Positions 6,261-12,416 of a stretch of 12,416 nt of DNA are shown here, one piece after another (within the stretch, counting starts at the first letter, position 1; every line of letters starts with the position of its first letter). The position numbers were made by a program, and so were the translations under genes. The notes beneath the pieces are model-generated. The model saw only the letters and a program-made list of their open reading frames with translations. It was not told the origin of the DNA and made no database searches. This DNA comes from Bacteroidota bacterium (GTDB lineage: Bacteria > Bacteroidota > Rhodothermia > Balneolales > HLUCCA01). The stretch spans positions 1 through 12,416 of the forward strand of contig DLXM01000306.1 of the NCBI GenBank assembly GCA_003448835.1. Reading direction: 5' to 3'.

Positions 6261-7397
6261 TTATGAGAGTCCAAGTAACGCTTTCACAGTTGGACTATGA
6301 ACCTGTCCCTGATAGGTTACTGTTGTTTGTTCGATAATTTCATCCTCGAAATCGAGAGTGATATTTCCGTCTTTGATGATCAATTGTAATAGTGCCAACA
6401 CGTTTTTAGCGAACAATTGACTGGCATGTAGTGGAACCAAAGCCGGTAAATTTGTCGGACCCAGGATCCTGACGTTATTTACCATTGCGGTCTCACCGGG
6501 TTTGGTAAGCTCACAATTTCCACCTTGTTCTGCTGCAAGATCAACAATGACTGAACCGGGGTTCATATCTGCAACCATCGCAGCGCTAATTAATTTTGGA
6601 GCTGGACGGCCTGGAATTAATGCTGTCGTAATGACAATATCGGCAGCTTTTACATGTTTATGGATTGCTTCGCGTTGTAATTGTTTACTGGCTTCTGATA
6701 ATTCCTTCGCGTATCCACCTTTTGTTTCGGCGTTTTGATCCTCTTCGGCCAGGGGGACATCCACAAATTTTGCACCCAAACTTTCAACTTGTTCTTTCAC
6801 GGCTGGACGGACATCAAAAGCTTCGACCACGGCACCTAAACGTCGGGCAGTTGCGATGGCTTGAAGTCCTGCAACACCGGCACCTAAGATGAGTATTTTC
6901 GCCGGAGCAATTGTTCCGGCTGCCGTCATCATCATTGGTAAATATTTTCCAAGAGCATCGGCGCCCATTAGTACCGATTTATATCCTGCTATCGAACTCA
7001 TTGACGACAATGCATCCATTTTTTGAGCTCTGGTGATTCGTGGAATTGCTTCCATCCCCAAAGCGGTAATTTTCTGTGCATTTAACTGGTCGACAGTATC
7101 ACGATTCTGGGCAGCCCATAAAAAGCTAATTAACATGGCACCTGATTTCATCTTTTTGATTTCGTCAGTACCGGGCTTTTGAACTTTAATAATTACATCT
7201 GCATCTTTATAAGCGTCGCTAACAATAGTAGCACCGGCATTTTCATACGCTTGATCGGTGAAATAAGAAGCAATTCCTGCATTTTTTTCGACCTGAATTT
7301 GCACACCCATTTTAATTAATTGTGCTGCAACATCCGGGTTTACTGCTACCCTAAATTCACCTTGTACCGTTTCTTTGGGAACTCCTACTAAAACCAT
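6261..7397 (-). CDS. pntAa: NAD(P) transhydrogenase alpha-1 soluble subunit, NAD(H)-binding (PntAa)
   Basis: The 378-residue protein is the soluble domain I of the transhydrogenase, which binds NAD(H) and passes hydride to the dIII of PntB on the cytoplasmic side. It belongs to the alanine dehydrogenase/PntA fold: the N terminus MVLVGVPKETVQGEFRVAVNP is typical, the RAQKMDALSSM loop lies at about 123-133, and the Rossmann motif LGAGVAGLQAIATARRLGA starts at 171, with the acidic FDVRP (Asp195) at the strand end that usually selects NAD over NADP. Its start is fixed by AAGGAG (7408-7403) 5 bp before ATG. At 378 residues it stops where E. coli PntA (about 510) continues into the membrane; that part is the next gene. 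It is the first gene of pntAa-pntAb-pntB and has its own predicted promoter. Confidence 0.97.
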   Translation of the reverse strand: MVLVGVPKETVQGEFRVAVNPDVAAQLIKMGVQIQVEKNAGIASYFTDQAYENAGATIVSDAYKDADVIIKVQKPGTDEIKKMKSGAMLISFLWAAQNRDTVDQLNAQKITALGMEAIPRITRAQKMDALSSMSSIAGYKSVLMGADALGKYLPMMMTAAGTIAPAKILILGAGVAGLQAIATARRLGAVVEAFDVRPAVKEQVESLGAKFVDVPLAEEDQNAETKGGYAKELSEASKQLQREAIHKHVKAADIVITTALIPGRPAPKLISAAMVADMNPGSVIVDLAAEQGGNCELTKPGETAMVNNVRILGPTNLPALVPLHASQLFAKNVLALLQLIIKDGNITLDFEDEIIEQTTVTYQGQVHSPTVKALLGLS

Positions 7398-7432
7398 ATA
7401 ATCTCCTTAAGCAAAAGTTTTTAACTCCGACT

Positions 7433-7461
7433 AATCTAATGCTTTTTAAATGGTTTGCCAA
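7433..7461 (-). promoter_or_regulatory. Predicted promoter of the pntAa-pntAb-pntB operon
   Basis: On the minus strand TTGGCA (7461-7456; 5 of 6 to TTGACA) and TAGATT (7438-7433; 4 of 6 to TATAAT) are spaced by 17 bp. This would start transcription near 7426, about 30 bases before the pntAa ATG, in the 81-bp gap after the permease. Because no terminator is visible behind the permease, read-through from it is also possible. Confidence 0.45.
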
Positions 7462-7478
7462 ATATTTCGGACTTAAAA

Positions 7479-8765
7479 CTATTTTATTCTTTGCATGATA
7501 AAATACAGTACTGTTCCGATGCTCAAAAAGATAAGAGATGGTATCCAGGACGACAGGCTTACCGAGCTTAGAAGCCATAAACACACAACTACTGCGATAA
7601 TCGGAATCAGTAATCCCCCGGGTAGTTGAAAAGAATGTTCGGAAGCTCTATGTTTTCGCACCCATGGAATACAGAAAACACAAAGTAAAAATATTAAAAT
7701 ACGGGTAAGCGCACTGAGCGCTGCCAGAATTACGAACGATCCGTATACTGACAACAAAAATACGACCACGCAAAAGAAGATAATTGAATTTTGAGGAGTT
7801 CTGTATTTATCATTTACATCCCCGAACCAAGCCGGTAAATTTTCTTCGCGCGCCATGGCATAAGTGATTCTGGGGGTAGTTATCACATTACTTGCAATGT
7901 TTCCACCAACGGACACGATAATTCCTAATGTGAGCAAGATAGCTCCGGCCGGACCCATTAGATTATCTGCTGCTTCAACGAGTGGTCTTGCACTGTTTGC
8001 GAGATCAGGAACAGCTGACAGACTAACAAATTGAATTAGCACATACAGAAGAGTAACGGTAAGTAAGGCTAATAGTAGCGCAACCGGTATGGTTTTGGAT
8101 GGATTTTTTGTCTCACCGGCAGGTATTACCGCTGCTTCCCATCCTACAAAAGCATAGATAACCAGTAGTGCTGCAGTTCCCACGTTGGTATAATCGGGTA
8201 GGGTGCTCTGCATTGTTGGAAGAATATCTGTATTGATTTCAGAGAGCCCGAATCCAATTAAGAGTAAAAGGGGTAAAAATTTTAAAACTGTCAGAATCCC
8301 GACCGAACTCATGGCACGTTTGGTTCCTATTACGTTAATCCATGCCAGAAAAGCACAGACTACAAAAATTAGGATAATCCTTGATGTTCCGGTTGCCAGA
8401 TCTTCGTTGAAATAACCGAGGGTTGCGATAAGTAAGTTCAGATTTGCGGCATAAGCGGTCAAACGAGCAACATAAAACGCCCAACCGGTCTGGAACCCAA
8501 CAAAGGGTCCGAATACCGTTCGGGCGTATAGAATGGGTCCGCCTGTATTTTTAAAATAACTCGATAACTCGGCAAAACAGAGAATTACTGCAAGCATCAG
8601 GAGTCCACATCCTGCGAACATCATTGGACTCCAAACACCTGTTAAGCGCGCAACTTCCGCCGGGGACCCAAAAATTCCGGCACCGATGAACCCATTAACG
8701 GCCAGCAGCCAAATACCTGTAACGGTGAGCTGCCGGATCAGCGGCTCATCTTGCTGTTTTGTCAT
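7479..8765 (-). CDS. APC-superfamily amino acid permease
   Basis: The 428-residue, very hydrophobic protein has about twelve membrane helices and is a secondary transporter of the inner membrane, probably moving amino acids by H+ or Na+ symport or exchange. The family's unwound TM1 motif is present as NGFIGAGIFGSP (24-35), followed by FAELSSYFKNTGGPILYARTVFG (about 64-86), the typical AELS...GGP..Y..FG signature. Later YAFVGWEAAVIPAGETKNPSKTIP matches the TM6 region and following loop of the AA_permease_2 group. Length is normal, with no break. The ATG at 8765 has only a distant AGGAA (12 bp away). It lies 28 bp downstream of the lipoprotein gene, so the two probably share a transcript. Substrate cannot be assigned. 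Confidence 0.92.
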   Translation of the reverse strand: MTKQQDEPLIRQLTVTGIWLLAVNGFIGAGIFGSPAEVARLTGVWSPMMFAGCGLLMLAVILCFAELSSYFKNTGGPILYARTVFGPFVGFQTGWAFYVARLTAYAANLNLLIATLGYFNEDLATGTSRIILIFVVCAFLAWINVIGTKRAMSSVGILTVLKFLPLLLLIGFGLSEINTDILPTMQSTLPDYTNVGTAALLVIYAFVGWEAAVIPAGETKNPSKTIPVALLLALLTVTLLYVLIQFVSLSAVPDLANSARPLVEAADNLMGPAGAILLTLGIIVSVGGNIASNVITTPRITYAMAREENLPAWFGDVNDKYRTPQNSIIFFCVVVFLLSVYGSFVILAALSALTRILIFLLCVFCIPWVRKHRASEHSFQLPGGLLIPIIAVVVCLWLLSSVSLSSWIPSLIFLSIGTVLYFIMQRIK

Positions 8766-8793
8766 GTTAAGAGTGTGTTCCTGCTAAACTCAG

Positions 8794-9423
8794 CTATTGA
8801 ATGTGATTGGCTAACGTGTCGACACGTTGAATAATCACAAAGTTATGATCGATTTGAATCGGTCTAGTATAGCTATTAATTCGCAGTTTTCGCAACTCAG
8901 ATCTGACGTAATCCGGATAACGGCCTACATTTACACCACGTTCAAGAGTATATCCATAGCTGAAATTGTGATTGGAAGAATCCTCAAACTGATCGATAAA
9001 TCGAGAACGATATCTCAGCGTTGAGAAAACCGAATCAGCAATTTCTTTGGTATCCATCGTGAGTGTAACTAAATCTAAAACATAGGGTTCTTCGAATTGA
9101 ACCTTCACTGATCTACGGACCCACACTCCGTCTGAGTCATCATATCGTGGTGGATTTGTAAATCTCCAGGTTTTCATCGAATCTATAGCTGCTGCATCCC
9201 ATGCAGGATTAATACCCGGTTGGGCTAGGGCAACATCCAAAACCTGACCTTCATGTCCGATATAAAATAAAACCGTCAAATTTACGTCGTCTTCTGGCGG
9301 ATCACTTAGAACCGGAAAAAGGGCCATTTCAATTGGATATGGTACCGAGTCGTTGGGAGCGAATCGTTGTTGTGTTCCACACCCAACTATTACCAGCATT
9401 GTTATTAATAACATTGACTTCAT
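8794..9423 (-). CDS. Lipoprotein with TonB C-terminal domain and a parvulin-like C-terminal region
   Basis: The 209-residue product begins with a short lipoprotein signal peptide (LLITMLVIVGC, lipobox IVGC, lipidated Cys15); the Gly at +2 suggests sorting to the outer membrane. Residues about 31-110 match the TonB_C pattern: VNLTVLFYIGHEGQVLDVALAQPGINPAWDAAAIDSMKTWRF, then WVRRSVKVQF. Such domains without the usual TonB membrane helix occur in envelope proteins of this phylum group. Residues about 114-203 look like a PpiC/parvulin domain: a first strand (VLDLVTLT), helix EIADSVFSTL, then RSRFIDQFEDSS (compare G..F..LA..yS), GYTLERGVNVGRYPDYV, ELRKLRINSYTRPIQ and a last strand HNFVIIQR. The catalytic-type histidines at the strand ends look replaced. 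The start is fixed by AAGGAGG 4 bp upstream. The TonB_C and lipoprotein calls are firm; the parvulin part is tentative. Confidence 0.8.
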   Translation of the reverse strand: MKSMLLITMLVIVGCGTQQRFAPNDSVPYPIEMALFPVLSDPPEDDVNLTVLFYIGHEGQVLDVALAQPGINPAWDAAAIDSMKTWRFTNPPRYDDSDGVWVRRSVKVQFEEPYVLDLVTLTMDTKEIADSVFSTLRYRSRFIDQFEDSSNHNFSYGYTLERGVNVGRYPDYVRSELRKLRINSYTRPIQIDHNFVIIQRVDTLANHIQ

Positions 9424-9646
9424 AGAGCCTCCTTGTTTAAGCTGAAAAGGGGTGATTTGGTAATGTAATAAAACAGATTATTATTTGCACTATGATTTGC
9501 ATAGTAGTCTCGTAATATCAGTGTGTTAACTAAAACAGAATAATTAATCATATATAACTTGTTGTCTTGCATAAAAATACTTTTTCATTTAACGTTTCGT
9601 GCGTTATTTTGGACATGTCATTGATGTTCAATTAGATTTAAAAATT
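9424..9646. promoter_or_regulatory. Divergent intergenic region between the lipoprotein and symporter genes
   Basis: This AT-rich, non-coding stretch of 223 bp must hold the promoters of both diverging transcripts. It contains the lipoprotein Shine-Dalgarno (9434-9428), a perfect CTATG-N5-CATAG inverted repeat (9490-9504), and two ATTTGCA copies 12 bp apart (9483-9489 and 9495-9501). A weak plus-strand pair, TTAACT (9526-9531) and TATATA (9551-9556), has a 19-bp spacer and could serve the symporter, but I do not call it with confidence. Confidence 0.4.
9490..9504. repeat. CTATG-N5-CATAG palindrome, possible operator
   Basis: Five-base arms CTATG (9490-9494) and CATAG (9500-9504) flank ATTTG. 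The 15-bp site overlaps two direct ATTTGCA copies one helical turn apart and lies between divergent genes, where a dimeric regulator could act on both. The arms are short enough to occur by chance. Confidence 0.3.
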
Positions 9647-11458
9647 ATGAATCTTGCTCCTATTGATTGGATTTCGGTTGTCATTTATTTCATCGTTACA
9701 ATCGGAATAGCGCTGTATTTCGTTCGTCGTGCCGGTAAAAATACTACAGAATTTTTCTTGTCCGGCCGAAACATGAAATGGTATGTTATCGGAACTTCCA
9801 TGGTCGCAACAACTTTCGCCGCCGACACTCCGCTTTTGGTTACTGAAGTCGTCGCTGCTGATGGTATCGCGGGTAACTGGATCTGGTGGAATATGCTGTT
9901 CGGTGCAATGCTCACTGTGTTTTTCTTTGCCCGATTATGGCGCAGAAGTGGAGTAATGACGGATGTCGAATTTGTGGAACTTCGTTATGATGGTAAACCG
10001 GCTGCCTGGTTGCGTGGAATTAAAGCGATTTACTTCGGACTCCTGCTCAATGTGATTATTATGGCATGGGTTACTTTAGCTATGGAAACCATCATGAAGG
10101 TGCTATTTCCGGATATCACACTTTTTGGTCAGACTTCATTTAATTTTATTGGACTCGAAATTGGTGCCCCACTGGCGATTGTCGGACTTTTTATCATCTT
10201 TGTGGCACTTTATTCTCTTGCTTCCGGACTCATCGGAGTTGCGGTAACCGACATGTTTCAGTTTACGATTGCCATGGTAGGTACCATTATTCTAGCCATT
10301 TATGCTGTAAATTCACCTGAAATTGGTGGTGTAGCCGGACTAAAAGCTGCCTTACCTGCGCATACATTTAATTTTGTTCCGACTATTGGTCAAGCAGTGG
10401 AAGGAGCCGGTGTGTTGACTCTCAGTATTGCAGCATTTACTGCATACATTGGTGTTCAGTGGTGGTCCAGCTGGTATCCTGGTGCAGAACCAGGTGGCGG
10501 GGGATATGTTGCTCAGCGAATGATGAGTGCCAAGGATGAAAAAAACGCATTATTTGCAGCTCTTTGGTTTACAATTGCACATTATTGTTTGCGTCCGTGG
10601 CCATGGATTATGGTAGCTTTGGTTTCTTTGGTGATGTTTCCCGACTTGCCGGATGCTCGTGAGGGTTTTGTACTGGTGATGAAAGAGGTGCTTCCAGCCG
10701 GGCTACTTGGTCTGTTATTTGCTGCATTTATCGCAGCGTTTACATCCACATTTGCAGCTCATTTGAATTGGGGGACATCCTATTTGATTAATGATTTCTG
10801 GCGGCGTTTCATAAAACCCGGACAAACCGAAAAACATTACGTTTTGGTATCAAGAATTGTAACATTTTTATTGGCGATCATTGCGTTTTTAGTAACAACA
10901 CAGCTCGATTCTATCAAACAGGCCTGGGGATTGGTAATCACAGCATCTGCCGGGCTCGGAACAGTTTTAATCCTACGTTGGTATTGGTGGAGAATTAATG
11001 CATGGAGTGAACTTGCTGCAACCCTTGCACCGATTGCGATGGTTATTTTGGTGCTATTTGGTGTACCAATTCCGGGAATCACCGAAGAATTTCCTATGAA
11101 TCTGTTTTCCGTCGTGGCTATTACTACCGTTGTTTGGGTAATTGCAACCATTTTTACCCCGGCTACTAACGATGCTACACTTGATAAGTTTTTCCGAAGA
11201 GTGCGTCCCGGTGGACCTGGATGGAAAGTTGTTGCGGCCAGAAACTCAGATGTTCAACCTGATAGTAAATTATTACCTCTGGCTTTGGACTGGATTGCCG
11301 GGGTGGTCTTGGTATATATGGTTCTGTTCGGATTCGGATACCTGTTACTCGGCGAATATTTGAATTCAGCATTGTGTCTGGGTCTCGCAGCGTTCTCAGG
11401 ATGGTATATTTGGTTTGATTTGAATAAACGTGGATTTGATTCAGTGATGGAACAATAG
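9647..11458 (+). CDS. Sodium:solute symporter (SSS/SLC5 family)
   Basis: The 603-residue inner-membrane transporter has about 13-15 hydrophobic helices and begins with the family-typical DWISVVIYFIVTIGIALYF followed by TTEFFLSGRNMKWYVIGTSMVATTFAADTPL (TM1 loop and TM2 with the F-L-S/A-G-R motif). The segment LLFAAFIAAFTSTFAAHLNWGTSYLINDFWRRF corresponds to the Na+-site helix of the family, where paired Ser/Thr residues (TST) bind sodium, and is followed by the usual ND(F/I)..R. It should couple Na+ influx to uptake of a sugar, amino acid, carboxylate or similar solute; the substrate is not evident. A GTG at 9599 in the same frame would add 16 polar residues, but the ATG at 9647 puts the first helix near the N terminus as expected and is preferred. 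It is divergent from the lipoprotein gene and followed 75 bp later by the glycosyltransferase-like gene. Confidence 0.93.
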   Translation: MNLAPIDWISVVIYFIVTIGIALYFVRRAGKNTTEFFLSGRNMKWYVIGTSMVATTFAADTPLLVTEVVAADGIAGNWIWWNMLFGAMLTVFFFARLWRRSGVMTDVEFVELRYDGKPAAWLRGIKAIYFGLLLNVIIMAWVTLAMETIMKVLFPDITLFGQTSFNFIGLEIGAPLAIVGLFIIFVALYSLASGLIGVAVTDMFQFTIAMVGTIILAIYAVNSPEIGGVAGLKAALPAHTFNFVPTIGQAVEGAGVLTLSIAAFTAYIGVQWWSSWYPGAEPGGGGYVAQRMMSAKDEKNALFAALWFTIAHYCLRPWPWIMVALVSLVMFPDLPDAREGFVLVMKEVLPAGLLGLLFAAFIAAFTSTFAAHLNWGTSYLINDFWRRFIKPGQTEKHYVLVSRIVTFLLAIIAFLVTTQLDSIKQAWGLVITASAGLGTVLILRWYWWRINAWSELAATLAPIAMVILVLFGVPIPGITEEFPMNLFSVVAITTVVWVIATIFTPATNDATLDKFFRRVRPGGPGWKVVAARNSDVQPDSKLLPLALDWIAGVVLVYMVLFGFGYLLLGEYLNSALCLGLAAFSGWYIWFDLNKRGFDSVMEQ

Positions 11459-11533
11459 TCAGGGTGAAAAGTATTTATTTCTATGTATATTCAAATGTCA
11501 CAATAATTAAGGAATTTCAACTGGATAAGCTTA

Positions 11534-12416
11534 GTGAACCCGCATCCACTCGCCATACTTCTCGTTTTTCGAAATGATAAAGACTTAGCCGAGAAAACAC
11601 TAACTTCAATTTATACCAATCTGAACGAAGGGTATCAGTTGTATGTCGTGGATGACGCTTCTGATGATGATACAGCCCAGACAATCCAGTCTGTTATTCA
11701 ACATTATTCACACGAACAGACATTTTTCTACGAAAACCCTACTGAATTAGGAAGAGAACGATCGATTAAAGAGCTTATGCAATTAATCGAATCGCCGCTT
11801 ATCTGGATGCCTGAAACAATTGACGCAGATTTTTCCGATTTACAAGCAGTTAGTAGTGTGCTTAAATCTTCGAAGGAATCAACGGCTGTATCAGAATTGA
11901 AATCCACACATAACGAATCAAACGAGAATCATGTTTCGGGTGATGTTGTTAGTCCGGGTTCGATCGCTGCAAAGTGGTTGAGTGCAGTTCAATTTGAAGG
12001 TGATATCATTTTAGATAGTGATCAAAATAATGACACGGAGCCGGCAACCAACGGGGATGCAGCGCCTGATGAAACTTCCACTGAATCAATTGCAGAGGAA
12101 TTATCTCCTAAGCATGAAACCAATACAAATCAGGCAACTTCCGTAAAACAGGAATTGCCAATTATTGGTGATGACGACTTCGATGAACCCGATTTTGAAG
12201 GTGTTGTGGGACAAGTTCGACCTATGAGGAACCGTCCGCAATCAAATGAATCTGTTAAACCGAAAAAAGAACCCATTAAATTTCGTCCAACACACAGATC
12301 GAATTCTATAGAATTGTCTGATGATGCATCTCAGGTAGCGAAAGAAGTTTTTGAAAAAGTTCAGGAATTTGTCCGTGAAGGGGAAAATCTGTACGCTTTA
12401 AAAGCAATTGACGCTG
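11534..12416 (+). CDS. Glycosyltransferase-2-like N-terminus, long acidic linker and possible TPR; 3' end missing
   Basis: The frame starts at GTG 11534 (preceded by a modest GGATAAG) and stays open to the right edge: 294 codons without a stop, the last in-frame stop upstream being TAA at 11504. Residues 6-100 look like the start of a GT-A family 2 domain: LAILLVFRNDKDLAEKTLTSIY, strand plus acid motif LYVVDDASDD (37-45), then ENPTELGRERSIKELMQLIESPLIWMPETID. At the usual position of the metal-binding DxD (LxDaDD) it reads WMPET, so catalysis is doubtful. Residues about 115-265 are a low-complexity, Glu/Asp/Ser/Thr/Asn-rich stretch with an acidic patch (GDDDFDEPDFEG) followed by a basic one (KPKKEPIKFRPTHR), probably disordered. 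The last visible residues, AKEVFEKVQEFVREGENLYALKAIDA, resemble a TPR helix pair. The role is unknown; glycan synthesis or a scaffold are both possible. Confidence 0.75.
   Translation, partial: MNPHPLAILLVFRNDKDLAEKTLTSIYTNLNEGYQLYVVDDASDDDTAQTIQSVIQHYSHEQTFFYENPTELGRERSIKELMQLIESPLIWMPETIDADFSDLQAVSSVLKSSKESTAVSELKSTHNESNENHVSGDVVSPGSIAAKWLSAVQFEGDIILDSDQNNDTEPATNGDAAPDETSTESIAEELSPKHETNTNQATSVKQELPIIGDDDFDEPDFEGVVGQVRPMRNRPQSNESVKPKKEPIKFRPTHRSNSIELSDDASQVAKEVFEKVQEFVREGENLYALKAIDA

Noticed and set aside
7357..7584. 75-codon minus-strand ORF across the pntAa start and permease end
   Set aside because: It overlaps two well-supported genes in another frame, covers the predicted pnt promoter and matches no known protein.
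9599..9646. GTG start adding 16 residues to the symporter
   Set aside because: The added residues are polar and precede the family's normal N terminus, which begins just after the ATG at 9647.
11459..11533. Terminator or promoter between the symporter and the glycosyltransferase-like gene
   Set aside because: I found no GC-rich hairpin with a T run and no convincing -35/-10 pair in these 75 bp.

Overview
The window is chromosomal, protein-coding DNA of roughly 40-45% GC (estimated by eye). It has no tRNA, rRNA, CRISPR array, insertion sequence or phage gene that I can see. A phosphate-porin-like outer-membrane barrel and a lipoprotein with a TonB C-terminal domain point to a Gram-negative cell. 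Mixed Shine-Dalgarno use (strong before pntAa, pntB and the lipoprotein, absent before several others), Na+/solute symport and a three-gene transhydrogenase fit a member of the Bacteroidota/Chlorobiota/Balneolota/Marinimicrobia assemblage. This placement is an inference from gene content, not a phylogenetic result.

Layout. (1) 1-1844, plus strand: the end of an efflux operon, with a membrane-fusion (HlyD/MacA-type) protein cut by the left edge and a MacB/LolD-type ABC ATPase. No FtsX-type permease lies in the window. (2) 1849-9423, minus strand: read in transcription order, a TonB_C lipoprotein and an APC amino-acid permease (28 bp apart), then pntAa-pntAb-pntB (proton-translocating NAD(P) transhydrogenase) from its own predicted promoter, then a porin with an unusual leader, a rho-independent terminator, and hemW (radical-SAM haem chaperone). 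HemW converges on the ABC ATPase with only 4 bp between stop codons. (3) 9424-9646: divergent intergenic region. (4) 9647-12416, plus strand: an SSS-family sodium:solute symporter, then a gene open at the right edge that begins like a family-2 glycosyltransferase, passes into a long acidic linker and ends in a possible TPR.

How they fit together. The transhydrogenase uses the proton gradient to make NADPH, and HemW supports haem insertion into respiratory enzymes. The permease, symporter and porin move solutes across the inner and outer membranes. This looks like housekeeping energy and transport DNA, and I found no convincing undescribed multi-gene system.

The most unusual items are three. 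The porin has a 16-codon in-frame leader ORF embedded in an 18-pair hairpin that abuts its start codon. The lipoprotein seems to fuse a TonB_C domain to a degenerate parvulin-like domain. The right-edge protein combines a degenerate glycosyltransferase-like start, a disordered linker and a possible TPR.
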